From: Bacillota bacterium
GTDB lineage: Bacteria; Bacillota; Negativicutes; Sporomusales; UBA7701
Direction of reading: 5' to 3'
Length of the DNA: 64,000 bases
Assembly: GCA_023415775.1 (NCBI GenBank)
Contig: JAEZJM010000020.1
Coordinates: 109,291-173,290, forward strand
In this document: piece by piece, positions 25,718 to 32,914 of the stretch
How the letters are laid out: each line of letters opens with the position of its first letter
How positions within the stretch are numbered: position 1 is the stretch's first letter
Translations under genes and position numbers: made by a program
Notes under the pieces: model-generated
What the model was told of the DNA's origin: nothing
Databases searched by the model: none
Seen by the model: only the letters and a program-made list of their open reading frames with translations

Positions 25718-26744
25718 AGCCGATCACCTCAATTCCCAGTTCATGCGCCTGCAGGTAATTCAGGGCGCTGTTTATGGCCGCCTGCTCGCCGTCCAGCTCC
25801 ACGACCAGCGTGCCGAATAGATCATCCTGGATAGTGTCGATGTTGCCGAAGAGGATGTTGACATCAACGTTGAATTTGCGGATGAGTCTGGCGATGAACG
25901 GCTCTTCGGCCAGGCCGCCCAGGAAGGTCAGCCGCAGCATCAGGCCGCCGCCGTCCCGGGGCACGGGGGAAAAGTCGTGCCCCGCCAAAATGGGCGGCAG
26001 ATCGTGGCTGATGATGGTGCGGACGAACTCGCGGGTCGTGGCTGTCCGCGGGCGGACGAACAGGTCGATGACCGTCCCCTGCTCGATTATGGCGCCGTCC
26101 TCGATAACCGCCACCCGGTCGCAGATCTCCTTAATGACCTGCATCTCGTGGGTGATGAGCACGATGGTCAGCTGCAGCTTGCGGTTGATGTCCCTGAGAA
26201 GCTCGAGAATCGAGCGGGTCGTCTGCGGGTCGAGAGCCGACGTGGCCTCGTCGCACAGCAGCACCTTAGGCCTGTTGGCCAATGCCCGGGCGATGGCCAC
26301 CCGCTGCTTCTGCCCGCCGCTCAACTGCGCCGGGTACTGATCCTTGCGGTCGGTCAGCCCGACCAGCTCCAGCAGCGGCGATACCTCGGCCTCGATCTCC
26401 GCCCTGCTTTTCCCGGCCAGTTCGAGCGGGAAGGCCACATTGTCGAATACAGTCCGGCAGGAAATCAGGTTGAAGTGCTGAAAAATCATGCCGATTTTCT
26501 TGCGGGCGTCGCGCAGCTGCCGCTCCGACAGGGCCGTCATCTCCGCGCCGTCCACCGTAACCCGGCCGGCGGTCGGCTTTTCCAGCATGTTAATGCAGCG
26601 GATCAGCGTACTTTTGCCCGCGCCGCTCAGGCCGATGATGCCGTATATCTCCCCGGCCTGCACCCTGAGGTCGACGCCGCGGAGCGCCCGTATCGGCCCT
26701 GCCGACCCGCGGTATTCCTTTTCGATGCCGTGAAGCTCGATCAT
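25686..26744 (-). CDS. metN: Methionine ABC transporter ATP-binding protein MetN
   Basis: A 352-residue ATPase: Walker A GIIGLSGAGKSTLI, Q loop FQHFNLI, signature LSGGQKQRVAIARA, Walker B VLLCDEATSALDP, H loop VLITHEMQVIKEICD. The C-terminal 90 residues form the NIL domain, which in MetN binds methionine and inhibits transport when the cell is replete. The ATG at 26744 has AGGAGG upstream; an extended frame 24 codons longer lacks one. The order metQ-metN-metI differs from E. coli metNIQ but is common in Firmicutes. Confidence 0.95.
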   Translation of the reverse strand: MIELHGIEKEYRGSAGPIRALRGVDLRVQAGEIYGIIGLSGAGKSTLIRCINMLEKPTAGRVTVDGAEMTALSERQLRDARKKIGMIFQHFNLISCRTVFDNVAFPLELAGKSRAEIEAEVSPLLELVGLTDRKDQYPAQLSGGQKQRVAIARALANRPKVLLCDEATSALDPQTTRSILELLRDINRKLQLTIVLITHEMQVIKEICDRVAVIEDGAIIEQGTVIDLFVRPRTATTREFVRTIISHDLPPILAGHDFSPVPRDGGGLMLRLTFLGGLAEEPFIARLIRKFNVDVNILFGNIDTIQDDLFGTLVVELDGEQAAINSALNYLQAHELGIEVIGYVARHHRVTG

Positions 26745-26843
26745 TACATTTCCTCCTGAATTAAGTTTTGCCGGATACGGCCCCGCAGGCCGCGGGGCCG
26801 TATCCCCGCCCCTCACCTCCTTCCCGGTTCGGCTGTCGCCGGC

Positions 26844-27668
26844 TTACCAGGTCGGCACGAAGGAGCCTTTGTATTTCTCCTCGATCCACTGCTTGACTTC
26901 CGGTGAGCGGTAAGCCTTCAACAGCTTCTGGAACACCGGGTTGTCCTTATCCTTCGTCCGCACCGCGATCAGATTAGCATAAGGGGAGTCGGCGTCCTCG
27001 ATGGCGATGGCGTCCTTGGTCGGGACAAGCCCGGCGACGATGGCGTAATTGGTGTTGATGGCGGCCGCGTCTACGTCGTCGAGCGACCGGGGGATCTGGG
27101 CGGCATCCAGTTCTTTGATTTTGATATTCTTCGGATTCTCGGCGATATCGGCGGCGGTGGCCTTGATGCCGGCATCAGGCTTGAGCTTGATGAGCTTCGC
27201 CTTCTCCAGGATGAGGAGCGCCCGGCCGCCGTTGCTCGGATCGTTGGGAATGGCGACCGTCGCCCCGTTTTTGAGTTCGGCGATGTTCTTAACCTTCTTG
27301 GAGTAGATGCCCATCGGGAAAATCACCGTCTTGCCGATCGCCACGATATCGTACTTGCGGTCCTTGACCTGATTGTCCAGCCACGGCTGATGCTGGTAGC
27401 TGTTGGCGTCGATGTCGCCCTGGTTGAGAGCGATGTTGGGGGTCATGTAATCGCTGAACTCGACAATCTGGATCTCCAGCCCGTCTTTGCCGGCGACCTT
27501 CTTCACCGCCTCCATGATCTCGGCGTGCGGGCCGGCGGTCACGCCGACCTTAATGCTCTTCTTCTCCGCGGGAGCAGGAGCGGGAGCGGCCGCTTTCTGG
27601 CCGCCGCACCCGGCGGCCAGCGCCGCCGTGATAAAAATGATTGCCAATACCGAAGCTAACTTTTTCAT
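26844..27668 (-). CDS. metQ: Methionine-binding lipoprotein MetQ
   Basis: A 274-residue NlpA/MetQ-family binding protein. The signal peptide ends in a lipobox ITAALAAGCGG (Cys about residue 21), so it is a lipoprotein. The mature part shows KSIKVGVTAGPHAEIMEAVKKVA, FSDYMTPNIALNQGDIDANSYQHQPWLDNQ and ALLILEKAKLIKL, hallmarks of the D/L-methionine-binding family. GGAGGAA precedes the ATG. It is the first gene of the operon, about 300 bases downstream of its promoter, behind a SAM-I riboswitch and a second attenuator. Confidence 0.95.
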   Translation of the reverse strand: MKKLASVLAIIFITAALAAGCGGQKAAAPAPAPAEKKSIKVGVTAGPHAEIMEAVKKVAGKDGLEIQIVEFSDYMTPNIALNQGDIDANSYQHQPWLDNQVKDRKYDIVAIGKTVIFPMGIYSKKVKNIAELKNGATVAIPNDPSNGGRALLILEKAKLIKLKPDAGIKATAADIAENPKNIKIKELDAAQIPRSLDDVDAAAINTNYAIVAGLVPTKDAIAIEDADSPYANLIAVRTKDKDNPVFQKLLKAYRSPEVKQWIEEKYKGSFVPTW

Positions 27669-27756
27669 TTCAATTCCTCCATTCTTTAGTTAGGGTTATG
27701 GGCTAACTGGTGCATGTTTTGTTCGCCGATCGCCTCCTCGCCGCTTGCTGGCAATG

Positions 27757-27797
27757 TAAAAAGGCCAAGGCAGCCCCTGACGGGGTGCCTTGGCCTT
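27757..27797 (-). terminator. Second attenuator terminator before metQ
   Basis: Arms AAGGCCAAGGCA/TGCCTTGGCCTT with an inner CCCC/GGGG stem and a run of U's on the minus strand. It lies after the complete SAM riboswitch and its own terminator. The six transcribed bases at its start also form the 3' arm of the conserved hairpin at 27792-27815. Confidence 0.8.
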
Positions 27798-27815
27798 CAG
27801 TCTTTCTGATCAGCC
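27792..27815 (-). promoter_or_regulatory. Conserved sulfur-leader hairpin, copy C (metQ)
   Basis: Outer arms GGCU/GGCC (extended by a U-A pair), GA/A internal loop, inner arms UCAG/CUGA, loop AAAGA. It follows the SAM riboswitch terminator and overlaps the second terminator, the same arrangement as copy A. Confidence 0.65.
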
Positions 27816-27830
27816 ACGTGTAACCGTATG

Positions 27831-27976
27831 AAAAAACGCCCTCCGAGGAAGGGCGTTTGGTTACACATGCCGTTCCTCTCATCTGCCAGGATTGCTCCTG
27901 CTGGATTTGGCACCACTGCGTCGCCGCCGGTTGCCGGGTGTCATCGGGCCAGTCCCTCGACCTCTCTGGATAAGAG
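27831..27976 (-). promoter_or_regulatory. SAM-I (S-box) riboswitch with terminator, metQNI operon
   Basis: The aptamer (27976 to about 27875) is nearly identical to that at 20.9 kb: CUUAUCCAGAGAGGU, GGACUGGCCCGAUGA, GGCAACC, GUGCCAAAUCC and a closing GAUGAGAGG. Terminator arms AACGCCCU/AGGGCGUU with a U run lie at 27831-27858. An additional eight-base inverted repeat (GTGTAACC 27818-27825, GGTTACAC 27859-27866) encloses that terminator. High S-adenosylmethionine should shut off methionine import. Confidence 0.95.
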
Positions 27977-27997
27977 TGGATTATTTAATTGTTTTTG

Positions 27998-28027
27998 ATA
28001 TTAGCACAGAGATATCGACGCTGTCAA
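27998..28027 (-). promoter_or_regulatory. Sigma-A promoter of the metQNI operon
   Basis: TTGACA (complement of 28022-28027) and TAATAT (complement of 27998-28003), 18-base spacer, immediately upstream of the SAM riboswitch. It is divergent from the metA promoter about 55 bases away. Confidence 0.75.
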
Positions 28028-28079
28028 TAGCAGGTTGAGAATTTTTTTATGCGTGCTCCGCAACTTACTCCTGAAGATA

Positions 28080-28108
28080 TTGACAGCAGGGAAGGTTAGT
28101 TCTACAAT
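28080..28108 (+). promoter_or_regulatory. Sigma-A promoter of metA
   Basis: TTGACA (28080-28085), 17 bases, TACAAT (28103-28108). Transcription should start near 28115, only a few bases before the conserved hairpin, so the leader is essentially hairpin plus terminator. Confidence 0.8.
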
Positions 28109-28120
28109 GATTAATAACTA

Positions 28121-28147
28121 AATGCTGACTGGAAAACCGGAGGCATT
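28121..28147 (+). promoter_or_regulatory. Conserved sulfur-leader hairpin, copy D (metA)
   Basis: Outer arms AAUGCU/GGCAUU, GA/A internal loop, inner arms CUGG/CCGG, loop AAAA. The architecture equals copies A-C, but nearly every stem pair differs while pairing is kept, which is the strongest sign that RNA structure is selected. The 3' arm GGCAUU is also the start of the terminator at 28142-28180. Confidence 0.65.
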
Positions 28148-28180
28148 CGATTCTTGGCATGTCAAAATCGAATGCCTTTT
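28142..28180 (+). terminator. Attenuator terminator before metA
   Basis: Arms GGCATTCGATT/AATCGAATGCC, 13-base loop, then TTTT, lying between the metA promoter and its start. Its 5' arm shares six bases with the upstream hairpin, as in the larE and metQ leaders. Confidence 0.85.
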
Positions 28181-28221
28181 CAGTTCATTAACGCGCACAC
28201 CAAGTAAGGGAGGAAAATACC

Positions 28222-29136
28222 ATGCCGATCAAAATTCCCGATAACCTGCCGGCGACCAGCATCCTGGAAGGCGAAAACATCTTCGTCATGCGCGAAGACC
28301 GGGCCTACCACCAGGATATCCGCCCGCTCAAAATACTGCTGCTCAACCTCATGCCCACCAAGATCGCCACCGAAACCCAGTTTCTCCGCCTCCTGGGCAA
28401 TTCCCCCCTGCAGGTCGAAGTCGACTTCGTTTACACCGCCACCTACGCCCCCACCAACACTTCGCAGGAACACCTCGTCAAGTTCTACGAGACCTTCGAC
28501 GACGTCAAGGCACGCCGCTACGACGGCATGATAATCACCGGCGCCCCGGTCGAACAGATGCCTTTCGAGGAAGTCGCCTACTGGGACGAACTCTGCCGGA
28601 TCATGGAATGGAGCAAGACCAACGTCTACTCCACCCTCCACGTCTGCTGGGGAGCACAGGCCGCTCTTTACTACCACTACGGCATCCCCAAGTATCCGCT
28701 GCCCGCCAAAATGTTCGGCGTCTTCCCCCACACCCTCAGCCTCAAACACGAAAAACTATTCCGCGGCTTCGACGACCTCTTCTACGTTCCCCATTCCCGC
28801 CACACCGAAATCCGACGGGAAGATATCGTCGCGCACCCCGATGTGGAAATTCTGTCCGAATCGGAAGTCTCCGGCGTCTACGCCGTGACCGACGCCCGGA
28901 GGCGGAACTTTTACATCACCGGCCACTCGGAATACGACCCCCTCACCCTCAAGAGCGAATACGACCGCGACGTCACCCAGGGTCTGGCCATCAACATCCC
29001 CATCAACTACTACCCCGGCGACGACCCCGCCCGCGAGCCCTTTGTCCGCTGGCGCAGCTCCGCCAACCTCCTGTTCGCCAACTGGCTCAACTACTACGTC
29101 TACCAAGAAACTCCCTACGACCTGTCGCAGTTATAA
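28222..29136 (+). CDS. metA: Homoserine O-acetyltransferase (MetA family)
   Basis: A 304-residue enzyme that activates homoserine for methionine synthesis. Nucleophile Cys in TLHVCWGAQAALYYHYG (about residue 142), lysine in MPTKIATETQ, and the His/Glu pair in FYITGHSEYDPL. The donor-specifying position lies in ITGAPVEQMPFEEVAYW: it has Glu where succinyl-CoA-using enzymes have Gly, and Glu-containing MetA enzymes are known to use acetyl-CoA. This matches the O-acetylhomoserine sulfhydrylase metY at 19-20 kb. GGAGGAAA precedes the ATG. Expression is probably attenuated by the hairpin/terminator leader instead of a SAM riboswitch. Confidence 0.95.
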   Translation: MPIKIPDNLPATSILEGENIFVMREDRAYHQDIRPLKILLLNLMPTKIATETQFLRLLGNSPLQVEVDFVYTATYAPTNTSQEHLVKFYETFDDVKARRYDGMIITGAPVEQMPFEEVAYWDELCRIMEWSKTNVYSTLHVCWGAQAALYYHYGIPKYPLPAKMFGVFPHTLSLKHEKLFRGFDDLFYVPHSRHTEIRREDIVAHPDVEILSESEVSGVYAVTDARRRNFYITGHSEYDPLTLKSEYDRDVTQGLAINIPINYYPGDDPAREPFVRWRSSANLLFANWLNYYVYQETPYDLSQL

Positions 29137-29158
29137 ACATACTTAAGGCAAATGCAAC

Positions 29159-29199
29159 GGCCAAAGCGACGCACCACCCGGTGTCAGCTTTGGCCTTTT
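29159..29199 (+). terminator. Rho-independent terminator of metA
   Basis: Arms GGCCAAAGC/GCTTTGGCC around a 19-base loop, then TTTTG, 22 bases past the metA stop. Confidence 0.8.
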
Positions 29200-29468
29200 G
29201 TCTTAGTATTAGCCTTCGAGGATTTCCCTGGCCGTGTCGGCCAGAGTGCTTACGCATTCTACAATTGGACGCCCATCCTGCGGGACGATTTACATAATAT
29301 GTCCTGTAACATGATACGGTGAATAATCGTGACCGCCGCTCCAGGGACTTTAATATGGAGCGGCGCGTTGCTTGGTCAGGCAGACTCCTGTTAATGATAC
29401 ATATCACGTTGCCCCGCATGGGTGAATATCATATATTAACGAACAGACGCGAATGGAGGGAGAGCAAT
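29200..29468. other. Intergenic stretch before the cysteine-rich protein genes
   Basis: About 270 bases with no supported gene. A sequence CATATATTA (29430-29438), which fits the CATANNNTA -10 pattern of sporulation sigma factors E/K, lies 30 bases before the next start; a matching -35 is not evident. Confidence 0.4.
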
Positions 29469-29951
29469 TTGAAATTCCCAAAAGGCAAAGGGTTTGATCT
29501 TGCCTGCGGAGTAGTGATAACGGTCTTTCTCGATGACTGCATGCCTTTGACCGGAACATTTCTGGGGAACGTACATGACCACCATCACCACGGCAGGCGA
29601 GACGAATTCATCCTGATTCAACTGACCCATCCTTTTGCCGCGAAGGGCGGAACGAAATTGCCCGCAGGCACGTTTTGCGCAATAAATATAGAGCAAATTC
29701 TCTTTATCGTTCCCGGCAAGAAAAATTGTAACTGCAAGTGCCATGACGACGAGTGCCCGGATGAAAAAGACGATGACGGGTGCCACGACAATCACGACGA
29801 CGAGTGCGGCTATAGCATATGGGAAAGCGAGATCGATGACAAGCACGTGATTAACATTAACTGCAATCGCGCTGAAGAGCGACAGCGCATTATCAATATC
29901 AGCTGCAACACCGACAGCGACAAAGGTAGTGCCGAGAGTGACGGCCCATAG
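29469..29951 (+). CDS. Cysteine/histidine-rich protein, unknown family (possible spore surface protein)
   Basis: A 160-residue protein with TTG start; GGAGGGAG lies five bases ahead, and no other start has such a signal. Residues 1-80 look like a compact beta domain (GFDLACGVVITVFLDDCMPLTGTFLG, VHDHHHHGRRDEFILIQL, GTFCAINIEQILFIV). Then comes an acidic Cys/His segment (KKNCNCKCHDDECPDEKDDD, about 95-120), suited to metal binding. The C-terminus has two short repeats, HVININCNR and RIINISCN, similar to the NCVINIFC repeats of the next gene. No signal peptide or membrane segment is seen. A sporulation-type -10 box upstream hints at mother-cell expression. I do not recognise the family. Confidence 0.6.
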   Translation: MKFPKGKGFDLACGVVITVFLDDCMPLTGTFLGNVHDHHHHGRRDEFILIQLTHPFAAKGGTKLPAGTFCAINIEQILFIVPGKKNCNCKCHDDECPDEKDDDGCHDNHDDECGYSIWESEIDDKHVININCNRAEERQRIINISCNTDSDKGSAESDGP

Positions 29952-29967
29952 GAGTATCGCGCCCGGC

Positions 29968-29995
29968 AGAAACCTGATTTACTGGGGTTTCTTTT
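29968..29995 (+). terminator. Rho-independent terminator
   Basis: Arms AGAAACC/GGTTTCT followed by TTTT, 17 bases after the first cysteine-rich gene. The two cysteine-rich genes are therefore probably separate transcripts. Confidence 0.6.
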
Positions 29996-30073
29996 CCGCA
30001 GCCGAGAAGCGATATCGGTGCCATCGGTTTCGCTGGCGCATATTATACAGCATAACATAAGGGAGGTGCTTTA

Positions 30074-30358
30074 GTGGAAGAGGATACCATCGAGAGCCCG
30101 GTTAGCGGCAGAGATCCCGAGTGGAAAAACAAGCAGCAGAACCACTGCGTCATCAACATCTTCTGTGACGAAAAGAACCGCGGCGGCCACGGCGACCAAG
30201 ATGACGGCAACTGCGTCATCAACATCTTCTGCGGCGGGGAAACATGCGACTGGAGCCACGACAACAAAGATAACGGCAACTGCGTCATCAATATCTTCTG
30301 CGGCGACAAGAAGCACGATGAACACTGCGTCGACAAAAAACCCAGCTGCAAGTGGTAG
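30074..30358 (+). CDS. Small protein with three NCVINIFC repeats, unknown family
   Basis: A 94-residue acidic protein starting at GTG (GGAGGTG seven bases ahead). It contains three near-identical units, HCVINIFCDE, NCVINIFCGG and NCVINIFCGD, spaced by 22-23 residues of polar, Asp/Lys/His-rich linker, and a Cys-containing tail (EHCVDKKPSCKW). The two Cys of each unit flank a five-residue hydrophobic beta-strand, so stacked strands cross-linked by disulfides or metal are conceivable. CATATTATA (30039-30047) upstream fits a sporulation -10 box, as before the preceding gene. I know no family with this repeat; a spore-coat, exosporium or metal-binding role is speculation. Confidence 0.65.
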   Translation: MEEDTIESPVSGRDPEWKNKQQNHCVINIFCDEKNRGGHGDQDDGNCVINIFCGGETCDWSHDNKDNGNCVINIFCGDKKHDEHCVDKKPSCKW

Positions 30359-30453
30359 CAACTCGCCGGTGGCGGAGCCCTGAATACACGGTTCCGTTGT
30401 TTTACAGCCGGTCGCGGTTTGACGCCGCGATCCCAATAACACGTTAGGCCATC

Positions 30454-30502
30454 ACCACAACACAAGACCGGACGGAATATAATCCGTCCGGTCTTTGTTG
30501 TG
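30454..30502. terminator. Bidirectional terminator-like hairpin; otherwise empty intergenic stretch
   Basis: A stem of about 20 base pairs (AAGACCGGACGGA/TCCGTCCGGTCTT, extended by CCACAAC/GTTGTGG with one bulge), T-rich on both sides. In the remaining bases of 30359-30674 I see nothing else except the ribosome-binding site of the next gene. Confidence 0.75.
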
Positions 30503-30674
30503 GCGCCAATCTTGTCGATATGCCGATTACAAATAATGCCCGGCCGCGCAACTTCCTTCATTCGACAACCATGAGGACGTAATTGTTGCCTCTCTCGGCC
30601 CTCTTACCAGAAAAAACCACGTCAGAAAAAGCGCACACCCTCATAGAATTTAGCGAAAGAGAGGGGGGACCGCC

Positions 30675-31742
30675 GTGCGTTGCTCCAGGACACTGGCCGA
30701 CGCCATCCGTGTGGGGGCGACGTACGCCGGCACCGTCATCGGGGCCGGATTCGCCTCCGGCCAGGAAATCGTCCAGTTCTTCGCCAGCTTCGGCAAAGCC
30801 GGCCTCGCCGGCATCGCTGTCGCCACCCTCCTGTTCGCCTGGCTCGGCGGCCGCCTGCTCGAAATCGGCTACCGCCTCAAAGCCACCGCCTACCACCAGG
30901 CCATCTACCACGTATGCGGCCGCCGCGCCGCCCTCGTCCTCGACGCCCTCACCGCCCTCTTCCTGTTCGTCATGCTATCCGTCATGATCGCCGGCATCGC
31001 CACCGTCGGCCGCGACTACCTCGGCCTGCCCTACTACCTTGGCCTCGCGGCCGCCGGAGCGGCCGTCGCCGTCACCGTGCTCGGCGGCATCCGCGGCGTA
31101 GCCGTCGCCAACATGGCCATCGCGCCGCTCCTCATCCTCTGCATCGCCGCCGTCGGCCTTTACTCCCTCGCCTACCACGCCGCCGACCCGGGGCCCCTCG
31201 CGGCGCCGCCCGCCCCCGCCAGCCAGTCCGCCCCCCACTGGCTGCTCGCCACCCTCATCTACGTCTCATACAACCTCATGGTCGGCGCCACCGTCCTCGT
31301 ACCGCTCGGCGGCACCGTATCCCGCTACGCCGCCCGCGCCGGTGGCGGGGCGCTCGGCGGCCTCATCCTCGGCGGCCTGGCGGCGTTCCTCACCCTCGTC
31401 GTCATGATCCACCACCCCGCCAGCCTCACCCATGAAGTGCCCATCCTCGAAATCGTCAGCCGCCAGCACCCCCTCGCCAGCATAATCTACACCGCCATCC
31501 TGCTCGCGGCCATGTACACCACCGCCCTTGCCAGCCTCTACGGCTGTGCCGGCAAAGCGGCGGCGGCGACGGGCCTCCACCCGGCCGTAGCCGCCGTGAT
31601 GGTCGCCGTCGCCGCCGTCATATGCGGCCAATTCGGTTTTGCCAATCTTATCAGGGTTCTCTTCCCGGTATTCGGCTACGCGACATTGTGGTTCACGGCG
31701 CGGCTTGCCTGGCTTTCGCTTCGAGATAGCCGATGGCGCTGA
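30675..31742 (+). CDS. YkvI-family membrane protein
   Basis: A 355-residue, very hydrophobic protein with about ten membrane segments. It begins with the family signature ATYAGTVIGAGFASGQEIVQFFASFG, an unwound helix typical of LeuT-fold transporters, and continues with segments such as FVMLSVMIAGIATVG and LAAMYTTALASLYG. YkvI-like proteins are uncharacterised permeases distantly related to amino-acid/sodium symporters. The GTG start has GAGGGGGG upstream. Its 3' end overlaps the convergent flavoprotein gene by 50 bases. The substrate is unknown. Confidence 0.85.
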   Translation: MRCSRTLADAIRVGATYAGTVIGAGFASGQEIVQFFASFGKAGLAGIAVATLLFAWLGGRLLEIGYRLKATAYHQAIYHVCGRRAALVLDALTALFLFVMLSVMIAGIATVGRDYLGLPYYLGLAAAGAAVAVTVLGGIRGVAVANMAIAPLLILCIAAVGLYSLAYHAADPGPLAAPPAPASQSAPHWLLATLIYVSYNLMVGATVLVPLGGTVSRYAARAGGGALGGLILGGLAAFLTLVVMIHHPASLTHEVPILEIVSRQHPLASIIYTAILLAAMYTTALASLYGCAGKAAAATGLHPAVAAVMVAVAAVICGQFGFANLIRVLFPVFGYATLWFTARLAWLSLRDSRWR

Positions 31743-32571
31743 GCACCGCCACCAGGCCCTCGCCGGTAGCCTTCGCGATCTGCCAGGGCTTGCCCGTGCA
31801 GTCGCCGGCGGCGAACACGCCGGGGATGCTTGTCGACATATCCCGGTTCACCTTAATAACCTCGCCGTCCAGCTCGAGGCCGGGGAGCACATTCTCCACC
31901 GGATCCGACTGGCGGAGGATGAACACGCCATCGACATCCAGCGTCCCCTGCTCGGTCGCGAGCGCCTCCACCTGGGTATCGCCCTTGATCGCCCGCGGCT
32001 TGTCGCTCACCACCTTGACATTGTCCAAAAAGCGCGGCAGCTCGCCCTTATACTGCGGCAGATAATAAACCTGGCGGCACAGCTCGCCGAGGTACGTCGC
32101 CTCATGCTCGCCCTCCGTCGTATAAGAAATCACCGCCACATTCTTATCCTTGTAAAACATCGCGTCGCAAGTCGCGCAGTAGCTCACCCCGCGACCGAGG
32201 AAATCCTTCTCGCCGGCGAACAGCACCGTCGCCACCACGCCCGTCGCCAGGATGATCGCCCGCGCCTCGTACGTGGCCGCGGGTGTCAGCAGCGTAAACA
32301 CCTCGCCGGGATAGATATTGAGAACCTTCTCCTTGATAAGGGTGGGCTCGTGGGCCAGACAATGGGCGGACATCTGCTGCATCAGGCCTTTGCCGGTAAC
32401 CTGGGGCAAGCCGGGGTAATTGTCCACCAGATGAGCCTTCTGCAGCTTCTGGCTGAAATCGAGATGCTCGAACAGAGCCACGCTTTTGTTGCGGATGCGC
32501 CCGGTCAGCGCGGCCGACAGACCTGCCGGCCCGCCGCCGACCACGGCGATGTCGAATACTTTCTCGGCCAT
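31693..32571 (-). CDS. NAD(P)/FAD-dependent oxidoreductase, thioredoxin-reductase-like
   Basis: A 292-residue flavoprotein of the TrxB fold: FDIAVVGGGPAGLSAALTG binds FAD, YCATCDAMFYKDKNVAVIS carries the redox CATC disulfide and continues into the NAD(P) domain, where the usual GGGxSA glycine motif is replaced by SYTTEGEHEA, an unusual pyridine-nucleotide site. The C-terminal STSIPGVFAAGDCTGKPWQIAKATGEG is the second FAD motif. The ATG at 32571 follows AGGAGG. Ferredoxin- or flavin-dependent TrxB variants of anaerobes lack the NADPH motif, so NADPH use is doubtful. It has no thioredoxin gene beside it. Confidence 0.88.
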   Translation of the reverse strand: MAEKVFDIAVVGGGPAGLSAALTGRIRNKSVALFEHLDFSQKLQKAHLVDNYPGLPQVTGKGLMQQMSAHCLAHEPTLIKEKVLNIYPGEVFTLLTPAATYEARAIILATGVVATVLFAGEKDFLGRGVSYCATCDAMFYKDKNVAVISYTTEGEHEATYLGELCRQVYYLPQYKGELPRFLDNVKVVSDKPRAIKGDTQVEALATEQGTLDVDGVFILRQSDPVENVLPGLELDGEVIKVNRDMSTSIPGVFAAGDCTGKPWQIAKATGEGLVAVLSAIGYLEAKARQAAP

Positions 32572-32605
32572 TTTAAATACCTCCTTTGGGGCAAGGGGTG
32601 ATAGC

Positions 32606-32914
32606 ATGTATAACTATATGCTCACCAGAGTCGCCTGTGGCGCCGTCTTCCGGATGGCGTTCGCGGCCGGCGCCTGCGTCGGCGGAATTTGCGGCATCGC
32701 GCTCGGTATCCTCGAGCGCAGCGCCGTCGGTATCTGCGGCGGCGCCTTCCTCGGCCTGGCATTCGGCCTGATCGTCGGCGCCTTCGCGCTCGCCGGCGCG
32801 GCCGTCTTCAACCTGCTCGTCCCGTACCTGGGCGGCGTCGCGGTGCGGCTCGATCCCGCCCCCGCAGCCCCGCCGGCCCCTGCCGAACCTCCCGGACAAC
32901 AGCCTGCCGACTAG
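32606..32914 (+). CDS. Small Gly/Ala-rich membrane protein
   Basis: A 102-residue protein with two membrane segments (about 10-35 and 45-75) rich in Gly and Ala (AGACVGGICGIALGIL; GGAFLGLAFGLIVGAFALAG), like glycine-zipper proteins, and a Pro/Ala-rich tail ending in Asp. GGGGTG lies upstream of the ATG. It is divergent from the TrxB-like gene and overlaps the convergent aldo/keto reductase stop by four bases. Function is unknown. Confidence 0.6.
   Translation: MYNYMLTRVACGAVFRMAFAAGACVGGICGIALGILERSAVGICGGAFLGLAFGLIVGAFALAGAAVFNLLVPYLGGVAVRLDPAPAAPPAPAEPPGQQPAD

Noticed and set aside
30165..30358. Direct DNA repeats in the small cysteine-rich gene as a CRISPR-like array
   Set aside because: The repeats are three in-frame coding units with wobble changes (AACATC/AATATC) and differing spacers within one gene, so they are protein repeats. 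No CRISPR array or cas gene is in the window.
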